From positions 1 through 64,000 of the forward strand of contig JAEELE010000028.1 of the NCBI GenBank assembly GCA_016288755.1: a stretch of DNA of 64,000 nucleotides, given 5' to 3'. The notes under the pieces are model-generated. The model worked only from the letters and a program-made list of their open reading frames with translations. It ran no database searches and was not told the DNA's origin. The DNA comes from Oscillospiraceae bacterium. GTDB lineage: Bacteria; Bacillota; Clostridia; Oscillospirales; Ruminococcaceae. Shown piece by piece: positions 51,368 through 59,835 of this stretch. Numbering within the stretch: position 1 is the first letter of the stretch; each line of letters opens with the position of its first letter. A program made the position numbers and the translations under genes.

Positions 51368-52825
51368 ATGAGCGGAACAGGTTCTATCGAGGTTGCAGCA
51401 GGCGGTGTGGGTCTGCTTGCGGGTGCAGCAGCCATCGCGGCAGTCGCCGTGGTCGGCGGCGCGGTCGTCATGCTCGGCAAGACGGTCGGTACGGCGGCAA
51501 AGGGCGTGCAGAAGGTCGTCGATCAGGGGCGGCTGATCAGGATGAATTCCGTGCTCGGCTCCTACAGCGCTTCGCTCAGTGGGCTCACCGATGACGGCGC
51601 GGAGGCTGTGGCGCAGGCTGCGGCACAAAGTCAGGCGGAGCTCGAGATGACCGCCCAGATCCTGCAGCGGGAATTCGAGCGCGAGCCCGATCTGGCTGCA
51701 TATATCGGCAAGTGCACGCAGGCGCGCGCCAAAATGACCTCCTCCGTGCTCGGTGCACAGCTCGACCTGAAAAAGAAGCATTCCGACGCGATCGCGGCAG
51801 AGCTGCGCCGCGTGCGCACACAGATGGCGGCTGACCGCGACAAAACGCTCGAGGGCATCCGTGCGCTCTCTGCCGATCAGGCGCAGCAGAAGGCGCGGGA
51901 AAACGCCGAGGCGCGCACCATGCTCGACCGTGCCGCCGCAATGGTCTCGAACCTCGCCGCAGATGCAAAGAGTCAGAGCGCGCAGGATGCCGTCGCGGTG
52001 CTGCGCGAGACGCTGCAGAAGGCGGAGGCACAGCTCGCAGGCGGCATGGGGCAGGCGGCGATCGCGACCGCATTCAGCGTGATGGAAAATGCGACGGTCA
52101 CGCTCGAGAGGATTCTCTCTGAGGACGAGACCGCGATGATCCTGCATTCCCAGTGCACGGAGACTGCGAAATCCCTGCAGGAGCAGATGGAGCAGCTCCG
52201 TTCGATCGACTACAGCTTCAAGGAGACCAACAACGGCGAGCCGCTCGAGCTGCATATTGAGGATTTCACCGGGTTCTTCTGCGGGGCTTGGGAGAAGATC
52301 GAGCAGCGCATCGCGGCGATCACCGAACGTCTGGCGTCTGCACAGCCCGAAGCCTTCACCGAGGAGGAACTGCGCGCGCTGCACGACGAGACCGAAGCGC
52401 TCACCGCGCAGTTCATGCAGGAGCTCGTGCTCGCCTACTCGCGGCTCTATTCCAACCTGATGCGCAATGAGCTCGCACAGACCATTGTCGACAGCTACGC
52501 AGAAATGGGCTTTGTCGAGCAGCCGGACGAGGAATCCGACTGCGACCCGCTCGAGCGCACCGAGCTCGTGCTGACGCACCCGGAGACCGGTCAGACTGTG
52601 CGCATCAGTCTCTGCCCCGACCTCACCGACGAGGGCAGCATGCAGACGCTGATCTCCGTCGAGGACCACAGCGAGGACCTCGATGACCCCGCACTCGAGC
52701 AGCGCCGCGCCGAGCAGCGCAGCAAGGCTGCAAAGGCAATCGCGCAGAGCCCGCTCGGGGCAAGCTCCGGAATGACCGCCGTGCAGAAATGCAAGCCCGG
52801 CACCGGCAGCCGGAATTCCTTCTGA
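51368..52825 (+). CDS. Operon gene 7: coiled-coil protein with Gly/Ala membrane helix
   Basis: Predicted 485 residues, not recognised. Residues about 8-42 form a hydrophobic Gly/Ala-rich helix (VAAGGVGLLAGAAAIAAVAVVGG) with small-residue spacing typical of helices that pack or oligomerise in membranes. A long helical region follows (about 60-300; AELRRVRTQMAADRDKTLEGIRALSADQAQQKAREN), then an acidic C-terminal domain (TELVLTHPETGQTVRISLCPDL) and a disordered tail. The overall shape recalls phage-shock or membrane-remodelling coiled-coil proteins, but no homology is claimed. Starts 18 bases after gene 6. Confidence 0.72.
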   Translation: MSGTGSIEVAAGGVGLLAGAAAIAAVAVVGGAVVMLGKTVGTAAKGVQKVVDQGRLIRMNSVLGSYSASLSGLTDDGAEAVAQAAAQSQAELEMTAQILQREFEREPDLAAYIGKCTQARAKMTSSVLGAQLDLKKKHSDAIAAELRRVRTQMAADRDKTLEGIRALSADQAQQKARENAEARTMLDRAAAMVSNLAADAKSQSAQDAVAVLRETLQKAEAQLAGGMGQAAIATAFSVMENATVTLERILSEDETAMILHSQCTETAKSLQEQMEQLRSIDYSFKETNNGEPLELHIEDFTGFFCGAWEKIEQRIAAITERLASAQPEAFTEEELRALHDETEALTAQFMQELVLAYSRLYSNLMRNELAQTIVDSYAEMGFVEQPDEESDCDPLERTELVLTHPETGQTVRISLCPDLTDEGSMQTLISVEDHSEDLDDPALEQRRAEQRSKAAKAIAQSPLGASSGMTAVQKCKPGTGSRNSF

Positions 52826-52840
52826 TCGGAGGATGACCGC

Positions 52841-55732
52841 ATGAGCTCGATCTTTGAAAAGCCGTCGACGCGCATCTTCTGCATCGCCGGCGTGCTCAAC
52901 GATATCTACGCGATGCCCGATCTGCGGCTGCTGACCTTCGAGGAATACCTCAACGAACGGCTGCACCGCATGGGCTATCAGCAGGTCGTGTTCTTCTCCG
53001 GCGCAAAGCAGATGTTCTTTGCGCTGGACAGCGCCGGCTGCGAGGGGCTCGACGCGCTGAAGAATTCCTTCCGCAACCGACCCAAGCCCCGCACACAGCT
53101 CGCAGACGAGAAAGCGCCGTCTGCGGCTGCACAGCCCGCACCCGCGAGAAAGGCGGTCAATATCGGCATTCAGCGGCAGCGCCCGCAGGTCTCGCAGCCT
53201 GTGCAGACCGGCAGCGCCGAGTCTGCTGCGCAGCCCGAAAAGCACTATGTGCAGCCGATCGACGCACACGGCGGCGAGGCGCGCGCGATGAAGCAGATGA
53301 ATATGCTGATGCACGACAGCTCCGTGCGGCGTGCACTGGTCTTCACCAGCCTCGACGACTTTCTGCGCAACACCGAGGACGCCGCGCGCCGCAGCGCATT
53401 CGCGTTCTTCGAGGACTGGAAGAGCCTGCCGACCGAGAACGACAACATCTGCATTTTCCTCTCCAAGAGCATCGACATGAGCCATCTGCAGGAGCTCTTC
53501 CGCACGAGCGGCGCCTTTTCGCTGCAGTCGCTCTTCTTCCGGCAGGGCACGGGCGGCGCTGCCGAATTCAACCACAATTCCAGCATGATCGTCGGTCCGC
53601 CGCTCAATGACGAGATCGGCAATCTGCTGCAGTATCTGCGCATCTTCGGGCACAGCTTCACCCGCCGCAACGCCGACATGGAGGACGTCACGGTCACGGC
53701 GCATCTGCGCTGGAATCCGGAGGAGCTCGTCACGATCCAGCGGTCGCTGAGCTATTACAGCCGCAGCTCGGAATTCGTCGAGCTCAAGGGCATCAAGGAG
53801 ACGCTCGAGGGCTTCATAGAGGAGCGCGGCACCGAGGACGTGCTGATCACGCCCGCGGATATCGCGCCGCTCTACCCGCTGAGCACGCAGCCCTTCCGCG
53901 ATGAAAAGGACCCGCTCGCGATGCTCGGGAGCCGCCGCGGCTGGGAGCCCGCATACGCCGTGCTCAATTCCTATATCACCAATGTCCGCAGCATGTACCC
54001 CGCCGGCACTGCGAAAAAGCCAGAGGGCGGACTGAAGGTGCCCGATATCGAACGAATGGAGCCCGGACGCGCCGTGCAGCAGAGCGCCGTGAAGGTCCCG
54101 AATTTCGTGCTGCAGGGCAATCCCGGCGTCGGCAAGACCGAGATCGCCGGTCTGATCGGGCAGATTCTGCAGCAGGAGGGCATCCTGAAATCGGGGCACA
54201 CGGTCACGGCGAGCAGAGACAAGCTCATCGGGCAGTATGTCGGCTGGACCGCCGTGCAGACCGCCGCTCTGATCGAACAGGCACAGGAGGGCGTCCTGCT
54301 GGTCGACGAGGTCTATTCGCTCGCGGAGGGCGGCGACAGCAACACCGCGTCCTTCTGCAAGGAGGCGTTTGACACGCTCGTCGCGGCGATGACCAACAAG
54401 AACAACCGCTTCTGCGTCATTTTCGCGGGCTATGAGAACCGCATGCACGAGGTCTGGGAGATGAACGAGGGGCTGTTCTCGCGCTTCGGCGAGTCCAATG
54501 TCATCACGATCCCCGAATATCAGCCCGATCTGCTGCAAAGCATATTTGAGCACTGCATCGCCAAAAAGGACGGTGACGGCGGCTGGGAATTCGTGCTCTC
54601 CGAGGATGTGCGGGCAGCGCTGCCGGAATTCTTCAAGAATCTCTACGGCGACCGCGACAAGCGTACCTTCGGCAACGCCCGCGATATGAACAATCTCGCG
54701 GCATCGGTGCGCCGTGCCGCCTGCTACCGCCATATCGTCGCGCTGCAGGAGCACGGGCTCTCTGCGGCGGAGCACCGCACCGTCACGGTCGAGCGCGCCG
54801 ATTTCGGCGAGGAAAAGGCGAAGATGTTTGAAAAGCGCGGCTTCACCACCGACGATATCTACGCGAAGATCTACGAATATGTCGGGCTGGATTTTCTGGT
54901 CGACATGTTCAACGATCAGCTCGCGATCAAGGTCGAATACGAGGAAAAGGGGCTCGACTATCCCGGTCCGGCGCACATGATCTGGCTCGGCAACCCCGGC
55001 ACCGGCAAATCGACCGCCGCACAGCTCACCGCGCAGCTCTACCACACGCTGGGCATGCTCGGCAGCGACAAGCCGATCTATGTCGACGCCTCCACGCTCA
55101 CCTCCTCCTATGTCGCAGGCAGCGCCAAGATCATCAACGAGAAGATGGACGAGGCATGCAGCCGCCATGCGATCCTTGTCATTGATGAGGCGTATCAGCT
55201 CATCAACAATGCGCACGGCAAGGAGGTCATCGACGCGATGCTCAACCGCATGGAGACCGACCGCAAGAGCTTCAACGTCATCTTCATCGTCTACACGAAT
55301 CTGCGGGAGGCATTCCTGAGCGCAAACCCCGGTCTGGAATCGCGCCTCAAATGCTACGAATTCAAGGACTACAACGCAGAGCAGCTCTTCGCGATCTTCC
55401 GCAATATGTACGAAAAGACCAACGACCGCACCGACAGCGGCTGTGAGGAAGCTGTCCGGGCGCTGCTCGCGTCGATGTACGCGAAGGGGCTGACCCGCGA
55501 CGGCAATGCGCGCATCGTGCGGCAGCTGCTCGAGGAAATGCGGCAAAGGCGCTATCAGCGGGTGCTCTCGCGGATGGCTGCAGAGCTGCCCGGCGGCGAT
55601 ACGCCGAAGAACCGCAGCAGCATCGCCGCGGCACGCGCACTCGGGCGGCTCAGTGTCCCGTCCGACGCCTATATCTTCACCGCCGCGGATGTCCCGCAGG
55701 ATTTCGCGGAGCGGCGCGCAAAAAAAGCATAA
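52841..55732 (+). CDS. Operon gene 8: double AAA+ ATPase, CbbX/SpoVK type
   Basis: Predicted 963 residues. The first 400 residues have no recognised fold; they include an Ala/Pro-rich spacer (about 85-140) and a region (about 155-300) where VFTSLDDFLRNTEDAARR is followed by NICIFLSKSIDM, possibly a degenerate P-loop-less ATPase-like unit. Two AAA+ domains follow: Walker A GNPGVGKT (about 426-433) with Walker B LLVDEVYSLA (Asp489/Glu490), and GNPGTGKS (717-724) with LVIDEAYQLI (Asp782/Glu783). The pore-type and sensor residues resemble CbbX, SpoVK and type VII secretion EccA ATPases. Such enzymes thread or remodel proteins. GGAGG precedes the ATG. Central motor of the operon. Confidence 0.88.
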   Translation: MSSIFEKPSTRIFCIAGVLNDIYAMPDLRLLTFEEYLNERLHRMGYQQVVFFSGAKQMFFALDSAGCEGLDALKNSFRNRPKPRTQLADEKAPSAAAQPAPARKAVNIGIQRQRPQVSQPVQTGSAESAAQPEKHYVQPIDAHGGEARAMKQMNMLMHDSSVRRALVFTSLDDFLRNTEDAARRSAFAFFEDWKSLPTENDNICIFLSKSIDMSHLQELFRTSGAFSLQSLFFRQGTGGAAEFNHNSSMIVGPPLNDEIGNLLQYLRIFGHSFTRRNADMEDVTVTAHLRWNPEELVTIQRSLSYYSRSSEFVELKGIKETLEGFIEERGTEDVLITPADIAPLYPLSTQPFRDEKDPLAMLGSRRGWEPAYAVLNSYITNVRSMYPAGTAKKPEGGLKVPDIERMEPGRAVQQSAVKVPNFVLQGNPGVGKTEIAGLIGQILQQEGILKSGHTVTASRDKLIGQYVGWTAVQTAALIEQAQEGVLLVDEVYSLAEGGDSNTASFCKEAFDTLVAAMTNKNNRFCVIFAGYENRMHEVWEMNEGLFSRFGESNVITIPEYQPDLLQSIFEHCIAKKDGDGGWEFVLSEDVRAALPEFFKNLYGDRDKRTFGNARDMNNLAASVRRAACYRHIVALQEHGLSAAEHRTVTVERADFGEEKAKMFEKRGFTTDDIYAKIYEYVGLDFLVDMFNDQLAIKVEYEEKGLDYPGPAHMIWLGNPGTGKSTAAQLTAQLYHTLGMLGSDKPIYVDASTLTSSYVAGSAKIINEKMDEACSRHAILVIDEAYQLINNAHGKEVIDAMLNRMETDRKSFNVIFIVYTNLREAFLSANPGLESRLKCYEFKDYNAEQLFAIFRNMYEKTNDRTDSGCEEAVRALLASMYAKGLTRDGNARIVRQLLEEMRQRRYQRVLSRMAAELPGGDTPKNRSSIAAARALGRLSVPSDAYIFTAADVPQDFAERRAKKA

Positions 55733-55753
55733 TCCCGAAAGGAGCTCCGTTCT

Positions 55754-56311
55754 ATGGCAATCTTCCGGAACAGCTATACACCGCACGAGCAGATGTACTG
55801 CACCGTCTGCCGCAGATGGGTCGCGAAGGGCATCCGCCTGCACACTCCCGACGCGCCGATCGAATTCGGCGACAGCTATGCGGCAGTGTTCGAGCCGATC
55901 GAGGCAAAGCGCCCCGTGCGCGACGCCTTCGTGTGCAGAGACTGCTATCAGCGCATCTTCCGCACGCAGGGCAGCACCGAATCGCAGACGTGGACGGCTT
56001 ATTTCCGCCCCGCCGCTGTCAGGGAGGGCGAGCTGACCGTGCGCAGCGTGATCGCGGAGGGTGAGGCGCGCAATTTCGCCGTGCTGGTGTTGTTTTTGCT
56101 GATGCTCGGTGCCATGCGGCTCTACTGCGGCGCGCTGGAGGTTTTCGGTGTATTCGCGGTCATCGCGGCATGCCTGACCGGCGTGAGCGCGCTGCGTGCG
56201 CTGCTCCGTCTGCTTCAGGGGCTCTTCTCCGGCATGGACAATTTACGCAGGATCGCACTCGGGGCAAAGCTCATTCTGCTCATCGCCCTGACGGTGCTGC
56301 TGCTGCACTGA
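55754..56311 (+). CDS. Operon gene 9: zinc-finger membrane protein
   Basis: Predicted 185 residues, not recognised. A cytosolic N-terminal domain carries two Cys pairs, CTVC (16-19) and CRDC (about 61-64), likely a zinc ribbon. Two or three membrane helices follow (about 107-125, 127-150 and 167-184). AAAGGAG precedes the ATG. It may tether a partner of the operon to the membrane. Confidence 0.7.
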   Translation: MAIFRNSYTPHEQMYCTVCRRWVAKGIRLHTPDAPIEFGDSYAAVFEPIEAKRPVRDAFVCRDCYQRIFRTQGSTESQTWTAYFRPAAVREGELTVRSVIAEGEARNFAVLVLFLLMLGAMRLYCGALEVFGVFAVIAACLTGVSALRALLRLLQGLFSGMDNLRRIALGAKLILLIALTVLLLH

Positions 56312-56346
56312 CACCGGCACCTCCTGAGAGATCATACCACAGAAGT

Positions 56347-56395
56347 CCCTTTCAGAAATTCCGATTTATCACAGGAACACGCTTCTGAAACGGGA
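56347..56395 (+). promoter_or_regulatory. Intercistronic hairpin and shared motif before gene 10
   Basis: CCCTTTCAGAA (56347-56357) can pair with TTCTGAAACGGG (56383-56394) with one bulged base. The 18 bases 56378-56395 (CAC..TTCTGAAACGG) recur with 14 identities at 49882-49899, before gene 6, at a similar distance from the start codon. No T tract follows, so it is not a terminator; a processing or binding site is possible. Confidence 0.4.
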
Positions 56396-56417
56396 ATAAC
56401 AGAAAGGACGCACTGCT

Positions 56418-57800
56418 ATGGCAAAAAAAGGCATTCAGACCAACGGCTCCAATACGGGCGACCAGAACAGCTATTTCAATCCCGCTGATTTTACCATTCC
56501 GACCGGGACACCCACCGTACCGCAAAACCCGGTGCCGGATATCCCGACGCAGATCCCCTCCGCTTCTCCCGCGCCCCAGCCGACCGATTATCCCGCGCAG
56601 GGCGGCGGCTCCGCAGCGAATGCCGAAAGCGTCGAGGGGAACAGCGGCGGCAAATACGACGGGCTGCCCGAGCTCTATATCACGCTGCTGGGCGGCACAA
56701 GCTCCGGCAAATCCTCCTTTATGGCGGGCTTTGTGCAGAGCCTTGTGCGGCAGACCAAGACGATAAACACCCAGCAGGGCGGCACGCTGCGCCTTTCGAT
56801 GAAGCTCATCGAATTCCGCAGCTCCGACAGCCTGATGACGATTTCCGGCTCCGACAGCGCGCAGGCTGTTGTCGATGCCGCCCGTCTCGGTCAGATCATC
56901 GAAAGCCTCTCCTTCTACTGGGACAAGCAGACCATGCGCTTCCCGGAAGGCACCACCGGCAATTCCAAATCCTACACCTTCGTGGTCAGAGTGAACGGAA
57001 CGCCCGTCGCCACGCTGACCGTTATGGATTATATGGGCGGTTATATCGACAGCCCGGACCAGCATAAGGATGAGATGCGCGAGCTCGGCGTCAGCTGCGC
57101 GCTCAGCCACGGCGTGATCATCATGGCGGATGCCGAAAAGATCGTGGGGAGCATGATCGGCGGTGAGATCCAGACCGAAAAGGCACACTTCGATCTGAAC
57201 GCTGCCCAGATCAACCAGCTCATGTTCACGATCTCCGAGAACGCAAAGCATCCGGTGACGACCGTGTTCGCGATCACGAAGAGCGACCTGCCGGCGGTGC
57301 GCGCGAAGACCAATTTCTGCGCGAACAACTTCCAGCATGCCGCCAAACTGCTCGCAGACATCATCTATAACGGCGCCTTTGACGACCTCTCCTGCCGCAA
57401 GGACTGGTGGCATGCCATTGTCCCGGTCAGTGCCGTCGGGCAGAACAAGGTCGACGTGCACAACAACTTCCTGCAGAATGCAATCATCCGGCAGGAGAAT
57501 ATCGACACGACCGTGCTGTTCTGCATCTATTCCCAGCTCAGCCTGCTGATCGCGCAGCAGGAGGAGACCCTCCGGCAGACAAAGCGCCGCCGCTATGAGC
57601 TGCGCGCGCTCTTCACGACACGCCGTGACCGGCTCGCGCGCAAGGAGGCACATATCCTCGCACAGAAGCAGCTTGATGAGCTCCGGCACCTGCAGAACGT
57701 CCTGTCCGCGCGCATTTCCGATTTCCAGAGCGTGATGCCTCTCGTGTACATGTACGGCATCGGCGGCATCGGGCGCGTGGAGAAGGGACCGCAGTCATGA
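56418..57800 (+). CDS. Operon gene 10: P-loop GTPase-like protein
   Basis: Predicted 460 residues. A disordered Pro/Gly/Ser-rich start (1-85) is followed by a P-loop domain: GGTSSGKSS (92-100), VMDYMGGYID in the position of DxxG (Asp204, Gly207) and ITKSD as the NKxD base-recognition motif (about 286-290). The C-terminus (about 360-460) is a long helical region (RQTKRRRYELRALFTTRRDRLARKEAHILAQKQLDEL). This is a TRAFAC-like GTPase, possibly of the DO-GTPase group known from predicted conflict systems; I cannot confirm the family. It overlaps gene 11 by 4 bases. Confidence 0.75.
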   Translation: MAKKGIQTNGSNTGDQNSYFNPADFTIPTGTPTVPQNPVPDIPTQIPSASPAPQPTDYPAQGGGSAANAESVEGNSGGKYDGLPELYITLLGGTSSGKSSFMAGFVQSLVRQTKTINTQQGGTLRLSMKLIEFRSSDSLMTISGSDSAQAVVDAARLGQIIESLSFYWDKQTMRFPEGTTGNSKSYTFVVRVNGTPVATLTVMDYMGGYIDSPDQHKDEMRELGVSCALSHGVIIMADAEKIVGSMIGGEIQTEKAHFDLNAAQINQLMFTISENAKHPVTTVFAITKSDLPAVRAKTNFCANNFQHAAKLLADIIYNGAFDDLSCRKDWWHAIVPVSAVGQNKVDVHNNFLQNAIIRQENIDTTVLFCIYSQLSLLIAQQEETLRQTKRRRYELRALFTTRRDRLARKEAHILAQKQLDELRHLQNVLSARISDFQSVMPLVYMYGIGGIGRVEKGPQS

Positions 57801-58798
57801 ACGCCGACTGCAGAATCCGGGTATGGGTGATCGGCTCGGAGGGCTGCGGACGCCGCGTCCTCACGACCGCCATGCTCAATACGCTCCGCACGCAGGCAAC
57901 CTATTGGAAGGAAAACCGCTTCTTCGCCTGCATTCTCGAAGAGGAAGAGGAGCGGATGCTCGGTGCAGACAAGATCATCGCCAACGTGCAGGGCTCCAAC
58001 AAACAAAAACTGAATGTGATCGATCTCTTTCGCGGGGAGAATGTCCCGCCTGCCGAGAAGCTCGATACCCTTGAGCTGGTCAATTACGTCAGGCAGAAGG
58101 AAGGTCCCGCTCTGCACTGCGGCAGACTGCGCATTCTCAATATCTGCGGGCTCGGCTCCGCGGAGGAGAAGCAGGTTTCTGCGGCGGTGCTGCTCGTGCT
58201 CGACGGCGCACGCATCGCCGGGGACCGCAGCGATGACGAGGAGGCGCTGTGCGAACAGCTCAGCTCCATGCTGCGCAGCCGCGATCTCGCCGTCGTTCCG
58301 GTCATCACAAAGCGTGATCTGCTCTCGCAGCACGATCAGGCGGATCCGGCTGCCGCGGCAAAGCGCGTCTACCCGAAGCTCACGGCGCTGATCGCAGAGC
58401 GCATCCCGGCAAAAACCGGCATGCTCTGCGTCTCCGTCACGACAGACCGCTACCGGGTCTTCGACGTGGACGGCAATCTGCTCGAAACCCCCGGGCTGAT
58501 GCAGAAGGAAGTGCTTGATCTGTTTCCGGCGGTCTATTTCGCACTGCTCTGCGCCGCCGCACCGATCACCGTGCAGCGTCTGAAAAAGCGCATGCGGCTG
58601 CTCGAGCAGGAAACAGCGCGCAATATCGGGCTCTTCCGGCAGCGCAGCGTTCGCGCCGCACTGTCGCTGAACGACACACGCATCCGTTACGCACAGGCAG
58701 CCGCCGGGATCGGTCCGCTGCTGTCGCTCTGCGGCCTTCTTGCGCCCGCAGAGACACCCGCTCCGAAGCCCAGCAATCAGACAGGAGTATTGCCATGA
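57797..58798 (+). CDS. Operon gene 11: degenerate GTPase-like protein
   Basis: Predicted 333 residues. The beginning IRVWVIGSEGCGRRVLTTAML (7-27) has the shape of a first strand, P-loop and helix, but the loop GSEGCGRR lacks the Lys-Ser/Thr of an active Walker A. LNICGLGSAEE fits the DxxG position without the Asp, and VPVITKRDLL (about 167-176) is a good TKxD motif. It looks like an inactive paralogue of gene 10, and the two may form a heterodimer. A helical C-terminus follows (RLKKRMRLLEQETARN). ATGA overlaps on both sides. Confidence 0.6.
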   Translation: MNADCRIRVWVIGSEGCGRRVLTTAMLNTLRTQATYWKENRFFACILEEEEERMLGADKIIANVQGSNKQKLNVIDLFRGENVPPAEKLDTLELVNYVRQKEGPALHCGRLRILNICGLGSAEEKQVSAAVLLVLDGARIAGDRSDDEEALCEQLSSMLRSRDLAVVPVITKRDLLSQHDQADPAAAAKRVYPKLTALIAERIPAKTGMLCVSVTTDRYRVFDVDGNLLETPGLMQKEVLDLFPAVYFALLCAAAPITVQRLKKRMRLLEQETARNIGLFRQRSVRAALSLNDTRIRYAQAAAGIGPLLSLCGLLAPAETPAPKPSNQTGVLP

Positions 58799-59832
58799 AA
58801 TTCGATTATGTGATCTACGCACGCGGCGCCAAGGCGAAGGACGACTATGCGCTGCGGCAAGCCCCGGAATATGCACCCCCGCAGATAAGCGGATTTCTCG
58901 CAAGCTGTCTGGACACTGTCCGCAGCATTGCCGGGTCGCTGCAGGGCTCGCCCGCAGAGGTCTCCGATCAGCTCCGCAGCACCTTCCTCTATCTCGAGCT
59001 GCCCGAGCAGGGCTTCTGCCTTGTCCTGCGCGTCTGCTCACCTGTCCGCGACCGCGAAGCCGGCACCGTCTGGACCGATACCGCCGACCGCAGCCTCTGG
59101 GATGCAGAGGGGCTCTGCTGCAGATGGGCAGACCGCGACCGCTTCCGGCTGCTGCTGCCCTCGGTGCTGCTCGCGCTCTCCCGGCAGGCGGAAACACTGC
59201 TCCAGAAGCATTTTCCCGATATTCTCGAAGCGGAGGCAGAGGCGGATCACGCGCCGCAGACAGAGCTTGAAAGCCGCCGTTTCATCAACCCGCTCAACAC
59301 CGACGGCAGCTATCCCGAGAGCACCTTCGCAGACGCCGATCTGCCGCAGACAAGGCTCGCGGTGCAGCAGCTCACGGAACGCCTCTACCGCACCGGGAAT
59401 ATCCCGCAGTTCACGTTCGGTCCGGCGGCTGCGGAAATTCGCAGGCTCCTGCCGCAGCGGTTCGGCATCTCCTTCCCGCTTTCGGGCGACACCGCAGCGG
59501 TCCCCGATCAGCTCGGCGTCTATCAGACCGTGTCGGTCGTGAAGCCGACCAACCGCATCGAGAAGCGTGCCGTGCTGCAGTGCTGCTTTCAGGCGGAGGG
59601 CAGCGACGATATGCTCTTCCAGTGGGCACTGAGCGAGGACCTTCCCACCCATGAGGGCGATATCCTGATCGCGAGCCCCGCCTATCAGCTGCAGCAGCGC
59701 AACGGCATCAGCCTGCTCAAGCTGACCGCAACTGCGGAATATATCCGCGATTTTGCGCAGCGCCTGCAGTGGGAGCCGCGCGCGAACGGCGGCAATGCAC
59801 ACAACTATTACCGCTTCACGAAGGAGGAATGA
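58795..59832 (+). CDS. Operon gene 12: uncharacterised protein, 345 residues
   Basis: Not recognised. Begins MKFDYVIYARGAKAKDDYAL; the N-terminal half is beta-rich (FLYLELPEQGFCLVLRVCSPVRDREAGTVW), with a helical segment near 120-145 and a C-terminal half containing YQTVSVVKPTNRIEKRAVLQCCFQAEG. No membrane segment. The position directly after two GTPase-like genes recalls the GTPase-associated (GAP1-type) proteins of predicted GTPase-based conflict systems, but the sequence alone does not let me assert it. Coupled to gene 11 by ATGA. Confidence 0.68.
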   Translation: MKFDYVIYARGAKAKDDYALRQAPEYAPPQISGFLASCLDTVRSIAGSLQGSPAEVSDQLRSTFLYLELPEQGFCLVLRVCSPVRDREAGTVWTDTADRSLWDAEGLCCRWADRDRFRLLLPSVLLALSRQAETLLQKHFPDILEAEAEADHAPQTELESRRFINPLNTDGSYPESTFADADLPQTRLAVQQLTERLYRTGNIPQFTFGPAAAEIRRLLPQRFGISFPLSGDTAAVPDQLGVYQTVSVVKPTNRIEKRAVLQCCFQAEGSDDMLFQWALSEDLPTHEGDILIASPAYQLQQRNGISLLKLTATAEYIRDFAQRLQWEPRANGGNAHNYYRFTKEE

Positions 59833-59835
59833 GAT

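Noticed and set aside
52841..55732. Assignment of the operon to type VII secretion through the EccA-like ATPase.
   Set aside because: No WXG100 protein, FtsK/EccC-type ATPase or EccB/D/E-like gene is present in the window.
49904..55843. A 1979-residue open frame on the minus strand opposite operon genes 6-8, and similar long antisense frames (for example plus strand 8628-12143).
   Set aside because: High GC codon bias makes open frames opposite real genes. The sense strand has clear domains and ribosome sites; the antisense translations are rich in Arg, Leu, His without domain landmarks.
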